Notes: generated from the letters alone by a model not told the origin. Positions 17,981-26,994 are shown, counted from the first letter of the stretch. The stretch: 64,000 nucleotides of DNA from Algoriphagus alkaliphilus (GCF_900103735.1 NZ_FMXE01000007.1:1-64000); one strand, 5' to 3'. Numbers and translations: made by a program.

Positions 17981-19180
17981 TCAGAACACAAAATAGTTGG
18001 CTAAAATACCCAGTCCAATACCTGTCAGAATGATTACCGGGGAGGATATTTTGGTGAATTGGAGTACTGAGTAAGTACCCAAAATAAACATGATATGGAG
18101 GCCATTTGCCTCAAGAGGCTCAAATAGTAGATATGCAGCAGCAATCAACATTCCGCATGAGACAGCATTGATGCCTTCCAATGCAGCTCGGACAGGCCTG
18201 TAAAGTTTGAGTTGATCCCAAAATCGAATAACAAAAAATATTAGAAATATTCCGGGCAGAAAAATTCCCGCAGCGGCAATCAATCCTCCCATCAGGAATC
18301 CCGACAGACCAAACTCTCTCATAGACAGCGCACCAACATACGATGAAATAGAAAAAGTAGGGCCAGGAATTCCCTGTGAAATGGCATATCCGGTCAGGAA
18401 TTCCTCTGAACTTAAAAAATGCTTGAAGTCCACAAATTCAGTATAAAGATAAGGAACTAGCACTTGACCTCCTCCGAAAATCAAACTGCCGTTGCGGTAG
18501 AAGTTTTCGAAAAGTAAGATGGGTTGATACTTTGTGATCGCACCTGCTACAGCTGCCAAAATCAAAACTCCGGCCCAGAGGTAGAAATTTGCCCATTTGA
18601 TCTTCAGCGGCTTGTCCTCCTCCACTTTAGGTTGGTTTTTGTATTTGACGGAAGTACTCAGTCCTCCAAGAATCAGCATTATGGGAAAAATGTAAGGAGA
18701 GCTGTAAAAGAAAGAGACAAAGGCCGAAATCAACATCAAAATCATCGCTTCGGAACTTTTTACCATTTTGCTGATGGTTTTTTGCGCAGCAAAAATGATA
18801 AATCCGATAGCCATCGGCTGAATAAACCGTGCGAAGTCCAATGCACCGAGAGTGTTTTCCTGTAAAAAATTGATTACTATAGCCGTGGCTATCATGAGGA
18901 GAGTGGCAGGAAGAATCCAAACCAATAGTGCCAAATAGGCTAAATTGGGTCCGCCAACCCGAAATCCAATTGCAGAGACCAACTGAGTAGAAGAAGGACC
19001 CGGGAGAATATTGCACAGGGCATTCAATTCCCAAAGTTCTTCTTCAGTGATGTATCCCCGATTTTTCACCATTCGCTCCAACAGCATGGCCAAGAAGGCT
19101 TGTGGCCCTCCAAATGCCGTGATGGAGAGCGTGAAAATGTCCTTTAGGAACACATTGTATCGGACTTGGCGGACCGACAT
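17981..19180 (-). CDS. chrA: Chromate transporter, ChrA family (fused two-domain form)
   Basis: 399 residues, strongly hydrophobic, with two homologous CHR halves. The first half has FGGPQAFLAMLLERM and the conserved ILPGPSSTQLVSAIGF, and the second has FGGGQVLVPYLYTEF and the matching GIPGPTFSISSYVGAL. This is the long form with both halves in one chain. Family members expel chromate, though many Bacteroidota members may move another anion. It begins 1 bp after the stop of the 2OG oxygenase gene, so the two are translationally coupled. The link between the two functions is unclear. Confidence 0.92.
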   Translation of the reverse strand: MSVRQVRYNVFLKDIFTLSITAFGGPQAFLAMLLERMVKNRGYITEEELWELNALCNILPGPSSTQLVSAIGFRVGGPNLAYLALLVWILPATLLMIATAIVINFLQENTLGALDFARFIQPMAIGFIIFAAQKTISKMVKSSEAMILMLISAFVSFFYSSPYIFPIMLILGGLSTSVKYKNQPKVEEDKPLKIKWANFYLWAGVLILAAVAGAITKYQPILLFENFYRNGSLIFGGGQVLVPYLYTEFVDFKHFLSSEEFLTGYAISQGIPGPTFSISSYVGALSMREFGLSGFLMGGLIAAAGIFLPGIFLIFFVIRFWDQLKLYRPVRAALEGINAVSCGMLIAAAYLLFEPLEANGLHIMFILGTYSVLQFTKISSPVIILTGIGLGILANYFVF

Positions 19181-19181
19181 G

Positions 19182-20159
19182 TTATTTTTTCAAACCCAAT
19201 TCACGAAGTCTTTCATCCAAAAACTCACCTGCGGTGACATCGGTAAATTGCTTTGGATGGGTTTCGTCAATACAGCTTTCCAGACAGGTGAGATCCATTT
19301 CAGATCTTGGGTGCATGAAGAACGGAATGGAATACCGACTCGTGTGCATCATTTCCCGCGGTGGATTTACCACACGGTGGATGGTAGATTTCAGTTTTTT
19401 GTTTGTCAGACGCTCCAGCATATCTCCTACGTTTACGACTAGTTGGTCGGGAAGAGCAGTGATTGGGATCCATTTGCCGTCTTTTCTCAACACTTGCAAT
19501 CCATCAGCACTTGCACCCATCAAAAGCGTGATCAAGTTGATATCTCCATGTTCTGCCGCACGGACCGCATCCGCAGGTACCTCATCCGGATTTTCGATTG
19601 GGAAGTAATGGATTTGTCTCAAGATGGAATTGCCGTAGGCTACTTTATCTTCAAAGTAATCTTCTGGTAATTCCAGATTCAAGGCGATAGCCCGAAGCAT
19701 TGCTTTACCCGCATTTTCCAAGGTTTGATAGGCTTCTATTGCATCATTCTGGAATCCCTCAATTTCGGAAGGCCAAAGATTTTCAGGATATTCGTTTTTG
19801 ACAGAATCCGTGTCAGGGATAAGACTTGTCTCTTGTCCCACATGATAAAACTCCTTCAAATCTCCCGTATTTCTTCCTTTTGCATGTTCTTTTCCCTTGC
19901 CGGTATAGCCTCTTTGATACCCGATCTCGGGTTTTTCGTACTTCTTTTTTATTTCATCAGGGAGTGTAAAAAAAGCCTTGATTGAATTATAAAGTCTGTC
20001 TTGCAAATCCTTGGAGAGTCCGTGGTTTTTTATAGCTACAAAACCGATGTTCTGATAGGCCGCACCCAATTTTTTCACGAAAGCTGTTTTTTGTTCTGGG
20101 GTTCCAGCGGTAAAATCTGCCAGATCCAGACTTGGGATTTCATCAAATAGGATGTCCAT
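19182..20159 (-). CDS. 2-oxoglutarate/Fe(II)-dependent oxygenase, isopenicillin-N-synthase-like
   Basis: 325 residues. The N-terminal DIOX_N region carries GFVAIKNHGLS, and the C-terminal 2OG-FeII domain has the iron triad H204-x-D206 (AAEHGDINLITLL) and H261 (STIHRVVNP), with the 2-oxoglutarate-binding R275/S277 (RYSIPFF). The length and motifs fit the plant/fungal-like IPNS family as found in many bacteria. Substrate unknown. The gene leads a two-gene unit with chrA and faces a lipoprotein gene across 76 bp. Confidence 0.9.
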   Translation of the reverse strand: MDILFDEIPSLDLADFTAGTPEQKTAFVKKLGAAYQNIGFVAIKNHGLSKDLQDRLYNSIKAFFTLPDEIKKKYEKPEIGYQRGYTGKGKEHAKGRNTGDLKEFYHVGQETSLIPDTDSVKNEYPENLWPSEIEGFQNDAIEAYQTLENAGKAMLRAIALNLELPEDYFEDKVAYGNSILRQIHYFPIENPDEVPADAVRAAEHGDINLITLLMGASADGLQVLRKDGKWIPITALPDQLVVNVGDMLERLTNKKLKSTIHRVVNPPREMMHTSRYSIPFFMHPRSEMDLTCLESCIDETHPKQFTDVTAGEFLDERLRELGLKK

Positions 20160-20235
20160 TTATTTTATTGTTTAGTTGAATTGTCAATGTAATTCTTCAA
20201 AATTAAATATCTTTAAACTCAATTTGGATTGAGTT

Positions 20236-21006
20236 ATGAAGAAAATCCTATTTCTAAGTCTTTTTGTCGCTTTATTTTCATTGTCTTGTTCCGAAAGCAA
20301 GCGGAAAATAAATGAGTCGGTAGTGGATCATACAGGAGATTCAGTGGCTATAGATTCAACTACTCCTAGAGTTACATTTTTCCAATATGAAGACTCTACT
20401 GCATTTCCTGATGCTATGCTTGAGTTATATACGCCCTTAGGCAATCAAGTATTTAGGCCGGGCAAAGTCCCATTTGAATTCAATATCAAGAATTTTCCAG
20501 ACTTAAGACGACTTCCTTCAAATCCGCAGCTTTTTCTGATATTCAATGGAGGCGATCCGATAGGTTTTTTTTCTCCAATATTTCAGCGCGAACTCACAGA
20601 GGGAACGTATCGAGTAGTAGGATACTTGGTCGATGCTGAAGGTCATGTCTTGAAAAGCTTTGGCAATTATGTTGATCGTGATTTTATTGTGGGGGACTCA
20701 AGGCCCTTCCCCTATTCTGCTGAGCCATATCTAGCATTGAATTTTCCTCGAAATGGACAAATTCTGGTTTCGGGTGAAGAATTGATCATTGATTTTTTGG
20801 TTTTGGGCGGGGATATGAAACTCGACAGGCTCAAAGTCCAAATTAAAATAAATGAATACGCCTACGAAATAGATCACATGGCACCTGTTCGGGTTACCAA
20901 CTTACCCAAAGGTGACTATCGTGTAAGTGTAAAACTATCCCGAGCAGATGGAAAAGAACTGGAAGGGCCCTTCTCCTCTGTGACCAAGACGGTCTATGTC
21001 CGATAA
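20236..21006 (+). CDS. Lipoprotein of unknown function
   Basis: 256 residues with a lipoprotein signal (MKKILFLSLFVALFSLSC, Cys 18). After a flexible Ser/Thr/Asp-rich linker there are two beta-rich stretches with similar logic (LELYTPLGNQVFRPGKVPFE and LNFPRNGQILVSGEELIIDF), which suggests two Ig-like or carbohydrate-binding-like modules. I do not recognise the family. It is followed 36 bp later by serS on the same strand. Confidence 0.75.
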   Translation: MKKILFLSLFVALFSLSCSESKRKINESVVDHTGDSVAIDSTTPRVTFFQYEDSTAFPDAMLELYTPLGNQVFRPGKVPFEFNIKNFPDLRRLPSNPQLFLIFNGGDPIGFFSPIFQRELTEGTYRVVGYLVDAEGHVLKSFGNYVDRDFIVGDSRPFPYSAEPYLALNFPRNGQILVSGEELIIDFLVLGGDMKLDRLKVQIKINEYAYEIDHMAPVRVTNLPKGDYRVSVKLSRADGKELEGPFSSVTKTVYVR

Positions 21007-21042
21007 GTCCTTATCTTTGGACACCAAATCAATGATTTATTC

Positions 21043-22314
21043 ATGCTTTTAGTTAATCAAATCCGGGAAAATTATGCCGGTGTTCTTGCCGGATTACAAA
21101 AAAGAAATGTTCACAATGCCCCGTCAATTCTTGATCAAGTCATCGCTTTAGATGATTTGAGGAAATTGACGCAAGTGCAACGTGATCAGATCCAAGCCGA
21201 AGCCAATACGATATCCAAACAAATCGGAATCCTCATGAAAGAAGGCAGGGCTGAGGAGGCCGTTGCGATTCGTGAGCGGACTACCCAAATTAAAGAACAT
21301 ATCAAGGATTTGGAAGAGCAGTATTCCAAAACTGAGGAGGATCTAAAGGCCCTGCTTTACATTATTCCCAATGTGCCGCATAGTTCTGTTCCTGCCGGAA
21401 AATCTGCTGAGGATAATGAAGTGGTTTTAGAATATGGTACAATTCCAGCACTATTCGATGGAAAGCTGCCGCACTGGGAATTGATCAAAAAGTACGACAT
21501 CATAGATTTTGATCTGGGAGTGAAAATCACCGGGGCGGGTTTTCCGGTATATAAAGGGAAAGGTGCCCGACTTCAGCGTGCACTGATTAACTTCTTTCTG
21601 GATGAGGCATTGGCCGCAGGCTATATGGAAATCCAGCCTCCGATTTTGGTCAATGAAGACTCCGGATATGGCACTGGTCAGCTTCCGGATAAGGAAGGGC
21701 AGATGTATTTTGCGACAGCAGATCAACTTTATCTAATTCCAACAGCGGAGGTGCCGATCACCAACTTGTACCGGGATGTGATTTTGTCCGAAGAAGTTCT
21801 TCCGATCAAAAACGTGGGCTACACCCCTTGCTTCCGCCGAGAAGCAGGCAGTTGGGGTGCGCATGTGAGGGGGTTGAACAGACTTCATCAGTTTGACAAA
21901 GTGGAGGTGGTTCAAATCACGCATCCGGATAAATCTTACGAGACTTTGGAAAGTATGAGCAGCTATGTGCAAGGACTTTTACAAAAACTTGAATTACCCT
22001 ATCGTGTTTTGAGACTTTGCGGGGGGGACATGGGTTTCACTTCAGCATTGACTTATGACATGGAGGTGTATTCTGCGGCACAGGAGCGTTGGTTGGAGGT
22101 AAGTTCCGTTTCCAATTTTGAAACGTATCAGGCCAACAGACTCAAACTCCGATTCAAAGGAGAGGATAAAAAAACTCAACTTGCCCACTCCCTCAACGGA
22201 AGTGCTTTGGCATTGCCGAGAATCGTAGCTGCAATCCTGGAAAATAATCAGACGCCGCAAGGTATAATAATGCCAAAAGTTCTGCACGCTTATCTTGGGT
22301 TTGAATCGATCTAA
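21043..22314 (+). CDS. serS: Seryl-tRNA synthetase
   Basis: 423 residues, full length. The N-terminal part is the tRNA-binding antiparallel coiled coil (about 25-100). Class II motifs follow: motif 2 around CFRREAGSWGAHVRGLNRLH and QFDKVEVV, and motif 3 near HSLNGSALALPRIVAAILEN. The serine site region VSSVSNFETYQANRLKLRF is present. It charges tRNA-Ser in the cytosol. Confidence 0.97.
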   Translation: MLLVNQIRENYAGVLAGLQKRNVHNAPSILDQVIALDDLRKLTQVQRDQIQAEANTISKQIGILMKEGRAEEAVAIRERTTQIKEHIKDLEEQYSKTEEDLKALLYIIPNVPHSSVPAGKSAEDNEVVLEYGTIPALFDGKLPHWELIKKYDIIDFDLGVKITGAGFPVYKGKGARLQRALINFFLDEALAAGYMEIQPPILVNEDSGYGTGQLPDKEGQMYFATADQLYLIPTAEVPITNLYRDVILSEEVLPIKNVGYTPCFRREAGSWGAHVRGLNRLHQFDKVEVVQITHPDKSYETLESMSSYVQGLLQKLELPYRVLRLCGGDMGFTSALTYDMEVYSAAQERWLEVSSVSNFETYQANRLKLRFKGEDKKTQLAHSLNGSALALPRIVAAILENNQTPQGIIMPKVLHAYLGFESI

Positions 22315-22402
22315 GATTCATAAATTTCAAGCCCTTTGGATTTTGCCAACGGCTTTTTTAATTTCCTCATACGTAATGAATTCGAGCCTGATAGCCGAAA
22401 GG

Positions 22403-22490
22403 CATGTAGGCATGACTAAAAAGTCACACACTGGGATGATTATCAAACTTGCGAGATTCCATCTGACCAAAAAAATCAAATTATAAATAG
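22403..22490 (+). repeat. Hairpin leader repeat, copy D (degenerate, ends at a start codon)
   Basis: Plus-strand order: hairpin TGACT-AAAA-AGTCA, CACACTGGGATGATTATC, then ATTCCATCTGACC and an AT-rich tail (AAATTATAAATAG). It stops directly at the ATGAAAA of the next gene. The stem differs from copy A by a paired exchange (G-C to C-G), so the fold is kept although the sequence drifts. The left ATGAAAT end is no longer recognisable. Confidence 0.7.
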
Positions 22491-22907
22491 ATGAAAAGTC
22501 TGTTTTTAGCGGTTTTCAGTTTTTTTCCAATTTTTTGCTTTGCACAGCAAAATGAAATCGAAGCAATCACCAAAACTGTCAACCTCTATTTTGAAGGAAT
22601 GATCCAACGAGACCGGACTATGTTAGAAGAAGCGTTTCACCCTGAGGCAAGATTGATTGGGTATCGGGGGGAAAACTTCACAGTGACAGCATTTGAAGGC
22701 TGGGCAAACGGAACCGTAGAAGGTGATCCGCGTAATCCTGCCCAATATCTAAACTCCATAAAGTCTTTGCGTATAGCGGGCTATACTGCTTCAGTCGAGA
22801 CAGAACTTCACTGGCCGGGGATTTATTATTATGACTTTTTGACTTTGATTAAGGTGGAAGGGAAGTGGAAAATTGTTCACAAGACCTGGTATGAGGAATT
22901 AAGGTAA
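22491..22907 (+). CDS. Exported NTF2-like/SnoaL-type (putative lumazine-binding) protein
   Basis: 138 residues with a signal peptide (about 1-19, FPIFCFAQQ) and one NTF2-like cone fold: helix AITKTVNLYFEGMIQRDRTM, FHPEARLIGYRGE, then strands TASVETELHW and FLTLIKVEGKWKIVHKTWY. Members of this family are small periplasmic proteins of unknown role. Its ATGAAA start lies at the end of repeat copy D. Confidence 0.85.
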   Translation: MKSLFLAVFSFFPIFCFAQQNEIEAITKTVNLYFEGMIQRDRTMLEEAFHPEARLIGYRGENFTVTAFEGWANGTVEGDPRNPAQYLNSIKSLRIAGYTASVETELHWPGIYYYDFLTLIKVEGKWKIVHKTWYEELR

Positions 22908-22928
22908 TTCCTGTTTCAGATTTAAATT

Positions 22929-23084
22929 TTAGAAAAATGACCTGAATGTTTTCAGCGCTTTTTTCAAAACTCGGTCATAGGCACTGCTCCAAGCAGGTTC
23001 TTCCGTTTTCCCAATCAGAATAATACCGTCCCCCTTTCTATTCGGAAGTTGATAACTTCTTGTGAATCTCGAGTACCTGGGGTA
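22929..23084 (-). pseudogene. Short open frame without a start codon overlapping the coaE 3' end (unknown remnant)
   Basis: In the +1 frame relative to coaE, 51 sense codons run from a TGA to a TAA and read RFTRSYQLPNRKGDGIILIG, then KTEEPAWSSAYDRVLKKALK and TFRSFF. The residue mix is protein-like and the frame continues 109 bp past the coaE stop, but there is no ATG, GTG or TTG near its beginning. It may be the tail of a lost gene. I do not recognise it. Confidence 0.35.
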
Positions 23085-23643
23085 TCAGCAGTTTAGTGTC
23101 GGTATTTTTGATGACAAAATCAGCCCGTTCGTTTTTCTGTTCATCGGGAAGCTGCCGGTTGATGATTTGATTTACCTGGTCTTCCTTTCGGTGTGGATCC
23201 CGGGCCAATACTCGAGCCATTCTGATTTTTAACGGGGAGCTGACATTGATCACCCGATCCAGTTCTTCTGCAGCACCGGTTTCAAAAAGTAATGCGGCTT
23301 CTTTGATCAGGTATGGAGCGGATTGAATTTCTGCCCATTGCTTGAAATCTTTTGCCACAGCCGGATGGACAAAGGAATTTATTTTTTCCACTTTCTCCGG
23401 ATCAGAAAATACTTTTTGTGCCAAATAGGCCCGGTTAACACCTCCATTGCGAAGATATGAGTCCTCTCCAAATTCTTCAAGAATTTGTGATTTTAGAGTT
23501 GGGTCGACTGTCATGAGCACTTTTGCCCTGTCGTCAGCCGAATAAACCGGAATTCCCAAAAGTTTGAAAAGTTGACATACAGTGGACTTGCCAGAGCCTA
23601 TTCCGCCTGTAATTCCCACCCACAATGGCCGTGAATTAATCAT
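23038..23643 (-). CDS. coaE: Dephospho-CoA kinase
   Basis: 201 residues. The P-loop GITGGIGSGKST is at 10-21, with the CoA-binding/LID features DRAKVLM, VHPAVAKDFKQWAE and VLARDPHRKEDQVNQIINRQ. It catalyses the last step of coenzyme A synthesis. The ATG at 23643 overlaps the end of the YbbR gene by 8 bp, so the genes are co-translated. It ends the nusB-yajC-ybbR operon. Confidence 0.95.
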   Translation of the reverse strand: MINSRPLWVGITGGIGSGKSTVCQLFKLLGIPVYSADDRAKVLMTVDPTLKSQILEEFGEDSYLRNGGVNRAYLAQKVFSDPEKVEKINSFVHPAVAKDFKQWAEIQSAPYLIKEAALLFETGAAEELDRVINVSSPLKIRMARVLARDPHRKEDQVNQIINRQLPDEQKNERADFVIKNTDTKLLIPQVLEIHKKLSTSE

Positions 23644-24601
23644 ATTTCAGCTTGAAAATAGCCGGTTCCACCGTGATATTTTTAATGTATTTTGGAATTG
23701 GTCTAACCTCAATGGAAATTGTACTGTCCACGCGGTTTCGCTTTCCATAATCCAAAAATGCTTCAAATTCCACTTCTTTTAAATCGGCGACTTTATTTTC
23801 GTCGACCAAATAAGTCATCATTGGAGTGATGTCTTCCTTTTCCAACCTCACTGATTTCGGGAAACTGATTTTAGTGATTTTGAGCCGTTTATTTCCTTCC
23901 AAATATTGAATTATTGAAAAGCTTACTTCGACAGTTTGCTCTTTTAGTCTGACGAAATCAGCTAGATTTTTGTCAATTCCTACTGGGACTGTTTTTTTGA
24001 AGTTTTCACTGATTCGGTTTTCAGCTAAAGACACAGGAAATTTTCCTTCAAAAGAATCCAATAAGGAGGATGGACCTGTTAGTGTTATTTTCTTGGGAGA
24101 AAAAACAATCTCACCATCGATTTCCACGTTTTTGGCCAAACTAAAACTGGTTGAATCTACTGCCAAGTCTAAACTTCGTGTTTCAATTTTATCTATTTTA
24201 AAATGAATCGAATCTTCCAAAGCTCCCAACAGGGTGGTGGGGGTGATGAAATCTCCCAATGGCCGCTTCAGGTCGGCAGTAAGGATGTAGCTTCTGGATG
24301 CAGGATCAGCCAAATTAATGACAAAGGGAGGTTCATTCAGCTTAAAATATTTGCGTAGAAGATCCCAGCCATCTCCGGAGATTTGAATGGGGAAACTTTC
24401 GGGCAGGGGCTGAACGGCCATATACTTTTCCTCATCAAAACTCCAAGCGATAGGGTAGTCTACAATGGTGGTATAATTGTCCTTATTGAGGGCATTTAAA
24501 ATCCAAAAAGTGGCAGCCGCTGCGATACAGAGGACTACCACTTTTAGATTAGAGAGTTTTCTGGAAGAAATCCTTCCGGAGGATTTTTTTGTTTCCGGCA
24601 A
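23636..24601 (-). CDS. YbbR/CdaR-like protein
   Basis: 321 residues with one N-terminal membrane anchor (about 21-39, VVVLCIAAAATFWILNAL) and YbbR-like repeats in the extracytoplasmic part (for example EIVFSPKKITLTGPSSLLDS). The start is the TTG at 24601; no ATG is in frame before the membrane segment. In Firmicutes CdaR regulates a cyclic-di-AMP synthase. No cdaA gene is adjacent here, so the role is open. Confidence 0.82.
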   Translation of the reverse strand: MPETKKSSGRISSRKLSNLKVVVLCIAAAATFWILNALNKDNYTTIVDYPIAWSFDEEKYMAVQPLPESFPIQISGDGWDLLRKYFKLNEPPFVINLADPASRSYILTADLKRPLGDFITPTTLLGALEDSIHFKIDKIETRSLDLAVDSTSFSLAKNVEIDGEIVFSPKKITLTGPSSLLDSFEGKFPVSLAENRISENFKKTVPVGIDKNLADFVRLKEQTVEVSFSIIQYLEGNKRLKITKISFPKSVRLEKEDITPMMTYLVDENKVADLKEVEFEAFLDYGKRNRVDSTISIEVRPIPKYIKNITVEPAIFKLKYD

Positions 24602-24609
24602 AGCTCAGT

Positions 24610-24894
24610 TTATTTTGTTGTGGTTGACTTTTTGGAGAAGTCTAGTGAGATAGCGGATTTTTCAATTTTCACTTTAAGTCCACGATCCAGTTCAATCTGA
24701 ACGGTATCCCCGTCCACACTGTACACTTTGCCGTGGAGTCCGCCGATCGTTACGACATCATCTCCTTTTTTGATTTCGTCAATAAATTTTTTAGTGTCCT
24801 TTTGTTTCTTTTGCTGCGGTCTGATCATGAAGAAATACATGATCAGAATGATCGATCCAAAAAGAAATACTTGGCCAAGAATTGATTCGTTCAT
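24610..24894 (-). CDS. yajC: YajC, preprotein translocase accessory subunit
   Basis: 94 residues: one membrane segment (VFLFGSIILIMYFFMI), the family signature RPQQKKQKD, and the small KOW-like domain IKKGDDVVTIGGLHGKVYSV. YajC associates with SecDF at the inner membrane. It begins 2 bp after the DUF1573 gene stop, within the nusB-coaE operon. Confidence 0.95.
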   Translation of the reverse strand: MNESILGQVFLFGSIILIMYFFMIRPQQKKQKDTKKFIDEIKKGDDVVTIGGLHGKVYSVDGDTVQIELDRGLKVKIEKSAISLDFSKKSTTTK

Positions 24895-24896
24895 AA

Positions 24897-25433
24897 TTAT
24901 CGCTTCAATGGACCAGCTGGAGCTGATGCGCCTACTAATTTAGGGGTAACAGAACCCTTCATTCTCAATCGGGTTACCGTAGGGTTTGTGTTTGCTTGGA
25001 TCGTCACCGTAGGTGCCTGTGCGCCTGATTTTGCGGTGGAGTTGAACACCACTTTCACAAAACCTTTTTCACCCGGGTTTACCGGTGTTTTTGTCCACTC
25101 CGGACTTGTGCAGCCACATGAAGCAGTAATGTTGGAAATTACCAATGGAGATTGACCGTTATTGGTAAAATTGAAAATGTGTTCAATCACCTGTCCTTCA
25201 TTGATAGTTCCGAAGTCAAATTCTTCTTCGGTAAAACCGAATGCGCCCAAGGTACTGGGATCTGCAGAAGTAGTTGTCTGTGCATTTACAGGGGTTATGG
25301 CAGTATTGTTGTTTTCAAGTTGGGCTATTTTATCCTCCAATGCTTGAATTTTTGCCGCCTGATCATTTTTTTGTTCGCAAGAGCTGGCCAAAACCAACAC
25401 CAAAGCGAAAACGCTTAGCAATTTGATTTTCAT
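24897..25433 (-). CDS. DUF1573 domain lipoprotein
   Basis: 178 residues with a lipoprotein signal (LVLASSC, Cys 19), a short coiled stretch (AKIQALEDKIAQLENN) and the DUF1573 Ig-like domain, including FDFGTINEGQVIEHIFNFTN and the hallmark ASCGCTSPEW. The family is abundant in Bacteroidota and its function is not established. It is packed between ytxH and yajC with 1-2 bp gaps. Confidence 0.9.
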   Translation of the reverse strand: MKIKLLSVFALVLVLASSCEQKNDQAAKIQALEDKIAQLENNNTAITPVNAQTTTSADPSTLGAFGFTEEEFDFGTINEGQVIEHIFNFTNNGQSPLVISNITASCGCTSPEWTKTPVNPGEKGFVKVVFNSTAKSGAQAPTVTIQANTNPTVTRLRMKGSVTPKLVGASAPAGPLKR

Positions 25434-25434
25434 A

Positions 25435-25737
25435 TTAGTTGTTTCCTTGGTTTATTTGATCGATTAATTTATTGACATCATTGAGCAGGTTTTCTGCTTT
25501 ATTTTTCGCTTCAGAGATGACTCTCTTCCCTTCTGTTTTAGCCTCATTGAGATGGAGTTCTTTTCCTTCGACCAGGTCTCCGATCAGCTCTTCCAATTCT
25601 TTCTTGTATTTGGAAAGTTTGAAAGAAAGTTTGTCACGGGTGTTGACACCGGTATCAGGTGCAAACAAAATGCCTAATGCCGCACCTACTCCTGCGCCCA
25701 ATGCAAATGCAATCAGTGAATTTGTACTTTTACTCAT
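25435..25737 (-). CDS. YtxH-domain protein
   Basis: 100 residues with one glycine/alanine-rich membrane helix (LIAFALGAGVGAALGILFAP) followed by the DTGVNTRDKLS motif and a charged helix. This is the usual YtxH pattern, linked in Firmicutes with general stress proteins. The exact role here is unknown. It lies 8 bp after nusB in the operon. Confidence 0.88.
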   Translation of the reverse strand: MSKSTNSLIAFALGAGVGAALGILFAPDTGVNTRDKLSFKLSKYKKELEELIGDLVEGKELHLNEAKTEGKRVISEAKNKAENLLNDVNKLIDQINQGNN

Positions 25738-25744
25738 GGTTTCC

Positions 25745-26929
25745 TTATTTATTGTCTAAAAGTCCTCGACCACTCTTACGGATTTGGCCACTATCGGTTA
25801 ATTCTTTTGCCAAAACATCCAACAATCCGTTTACAAATTGCTTACTTTTTGGCGTGCTGTATGTTTTGGAAATATCAATGTACTCATTGATGCTCACTTT
25901 CACCGGGATGCTTGGGAAATTCTTCATCTCGGCAATGGCCATCGAAATGATGATTTTGTCAGTAAAGGCAAGCCTTTCAATGTCCCAGTTTTTGGTTTTT
26001 TGAGCAATCATTGCTTTACTCGAATCAATATTTTCGATGGTAAAGTTAAATATATTTTGAAAAAACTCCTTATCCTCATCCCAGTTGATTGCTATTTCAG
26101 GCAGTGAATCCAATTCTACCTGCTCAGGCTGGGACGCATTTTTAAGGACTTTTGAAGCCAAACTGCGTACTACTGATTTGTTTTCTGTCCAATTCAGATC
26201 CTTTTCCGAGAAAAAGTTTAAAAACACCTCATTTTTAAATATAACCTTTTTCAGAAGGTCATCAGCCGCTTCATAATCCTGATCGATGGAAGGATTGACC
26301 AGGAGCAGATATTCCTGATAGGTTTCTGAAGTTTTGATGTAATCTCGGAACCATTCTTTAAGTTCAAGTTCGATATCATCCAAGTTGACGTGGTTACGTG
26401 CAAGCGCTGCCCTATAGGTAGCGGATTCTCGGATGTTTTTCAAAACCTGATTGTTGGCCAAGTTCATCTCATTTGCAAAAGCAATGGGATTGTCGCCAGC
26501 CAGTTTTTTCTTCTTTTCGATCTCTTTTTCCACATGCTTTGCAAATGCCTGCAAGAGTTCTATAGCCAGTAAATAGAGATGAGGTATTCTTTCTGCTGAT
26601 ACGATCATGTTCTTTAGCATAAACTGACGGTCTTTTTCAGTCGCTGCCTGAAATTGCCTGATCGCCTCAAGCACCACTTGCTTGATCTTGGGCTTTGCCG
26701 TGGAGGACTTTAGGATACTTCCATTTTCAAGGTTTTGGTCAAATAGCTTGACAGCTTCGTCCGAATCTTTGATTAAAGCAGGTTTGTCCTGAATTTCCAT
26801 ACTGTTGAGATCGGGTAAAAATGACTCCCGTATGAAGTCTCTGGCAATAGTGATATTAGATCCTTTGCATTGTTCAAAGGCATAGAGGTTTTGAAATGCC
26901 TTGACCCTGAGGATTCTTCTGTTTAGCAT
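25745..26929 (-). CDS. nusB: Transcription antitermination factor NusB, long Bacteroidota form
   Basis: 394 residues from the ATG at 26929 (MLNRRILRVKAFQNLYAFEQ), where homology begins; 22 upstream in-frame codons are not conserved-looking. The start resembles canonical NusB, and the complete NusB core lies at the C-terminus (FTIENIDSSKAMIAQKTKNW, ERLAFTDKIIISMAIAEM, INEYIDISKTYSTPKSKQFV). The roughly 200-residue middle part is absent from E. coli NusB but usual in this phylum. NusB binds rRNA boxA with NusE to prevent termination. It is the first gene of the nusB-ytxH-DUF1573-yajC-ybbR-coaE operon. Confidence 0.92.
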   Translation of the reverse strand: MLNRRILRVKAFQNLYAFEQCKGSNITIARDFIRESFLPDLNSMEIQDKPALIKDSDEAVKLFDQNLENGSILKSSTAKPKIKQVVLEAIRQFQAATEKDRQFMLKNMIVSAERIPHLYLLAIELLQAFAKHVEKEIEKKKKLAGDNPIAFANEMNLANNQVLKNIRESATYRAALARNHVNLDDIELELKEWFRDYIKTSETYQEYLLLVNPSIDQDYEAADDLLKKVIFKNEVFLNFFSEKDLNWTENKSVVRSLASKVLKNASQPEQVELDSLPEIAINWDEDKEFFQNIFNFTIENIDSSKAMIAQKTKNWDIERLAFTDKIIISMAIAEMKNFPSIPVKVSINEYIDISKTYSTPKSKQFVNGLLDVLAKELTDSGQIRKSGRGLLDNK

Positions 26930-26994
26930 AGAGATTGGTAATGTGATGCAAATATAGGGAATTTGCATGGGGTATAGCCTTCTGGTAGTGGACA

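Noticed and set aside
22295-22486. Open frame of about 63 codons between serS and the NTF2-like gene
   Set aside because: It overlaps the serS end, has no protein-like pattern and runs through repeat copy D, which explains the sequence better.
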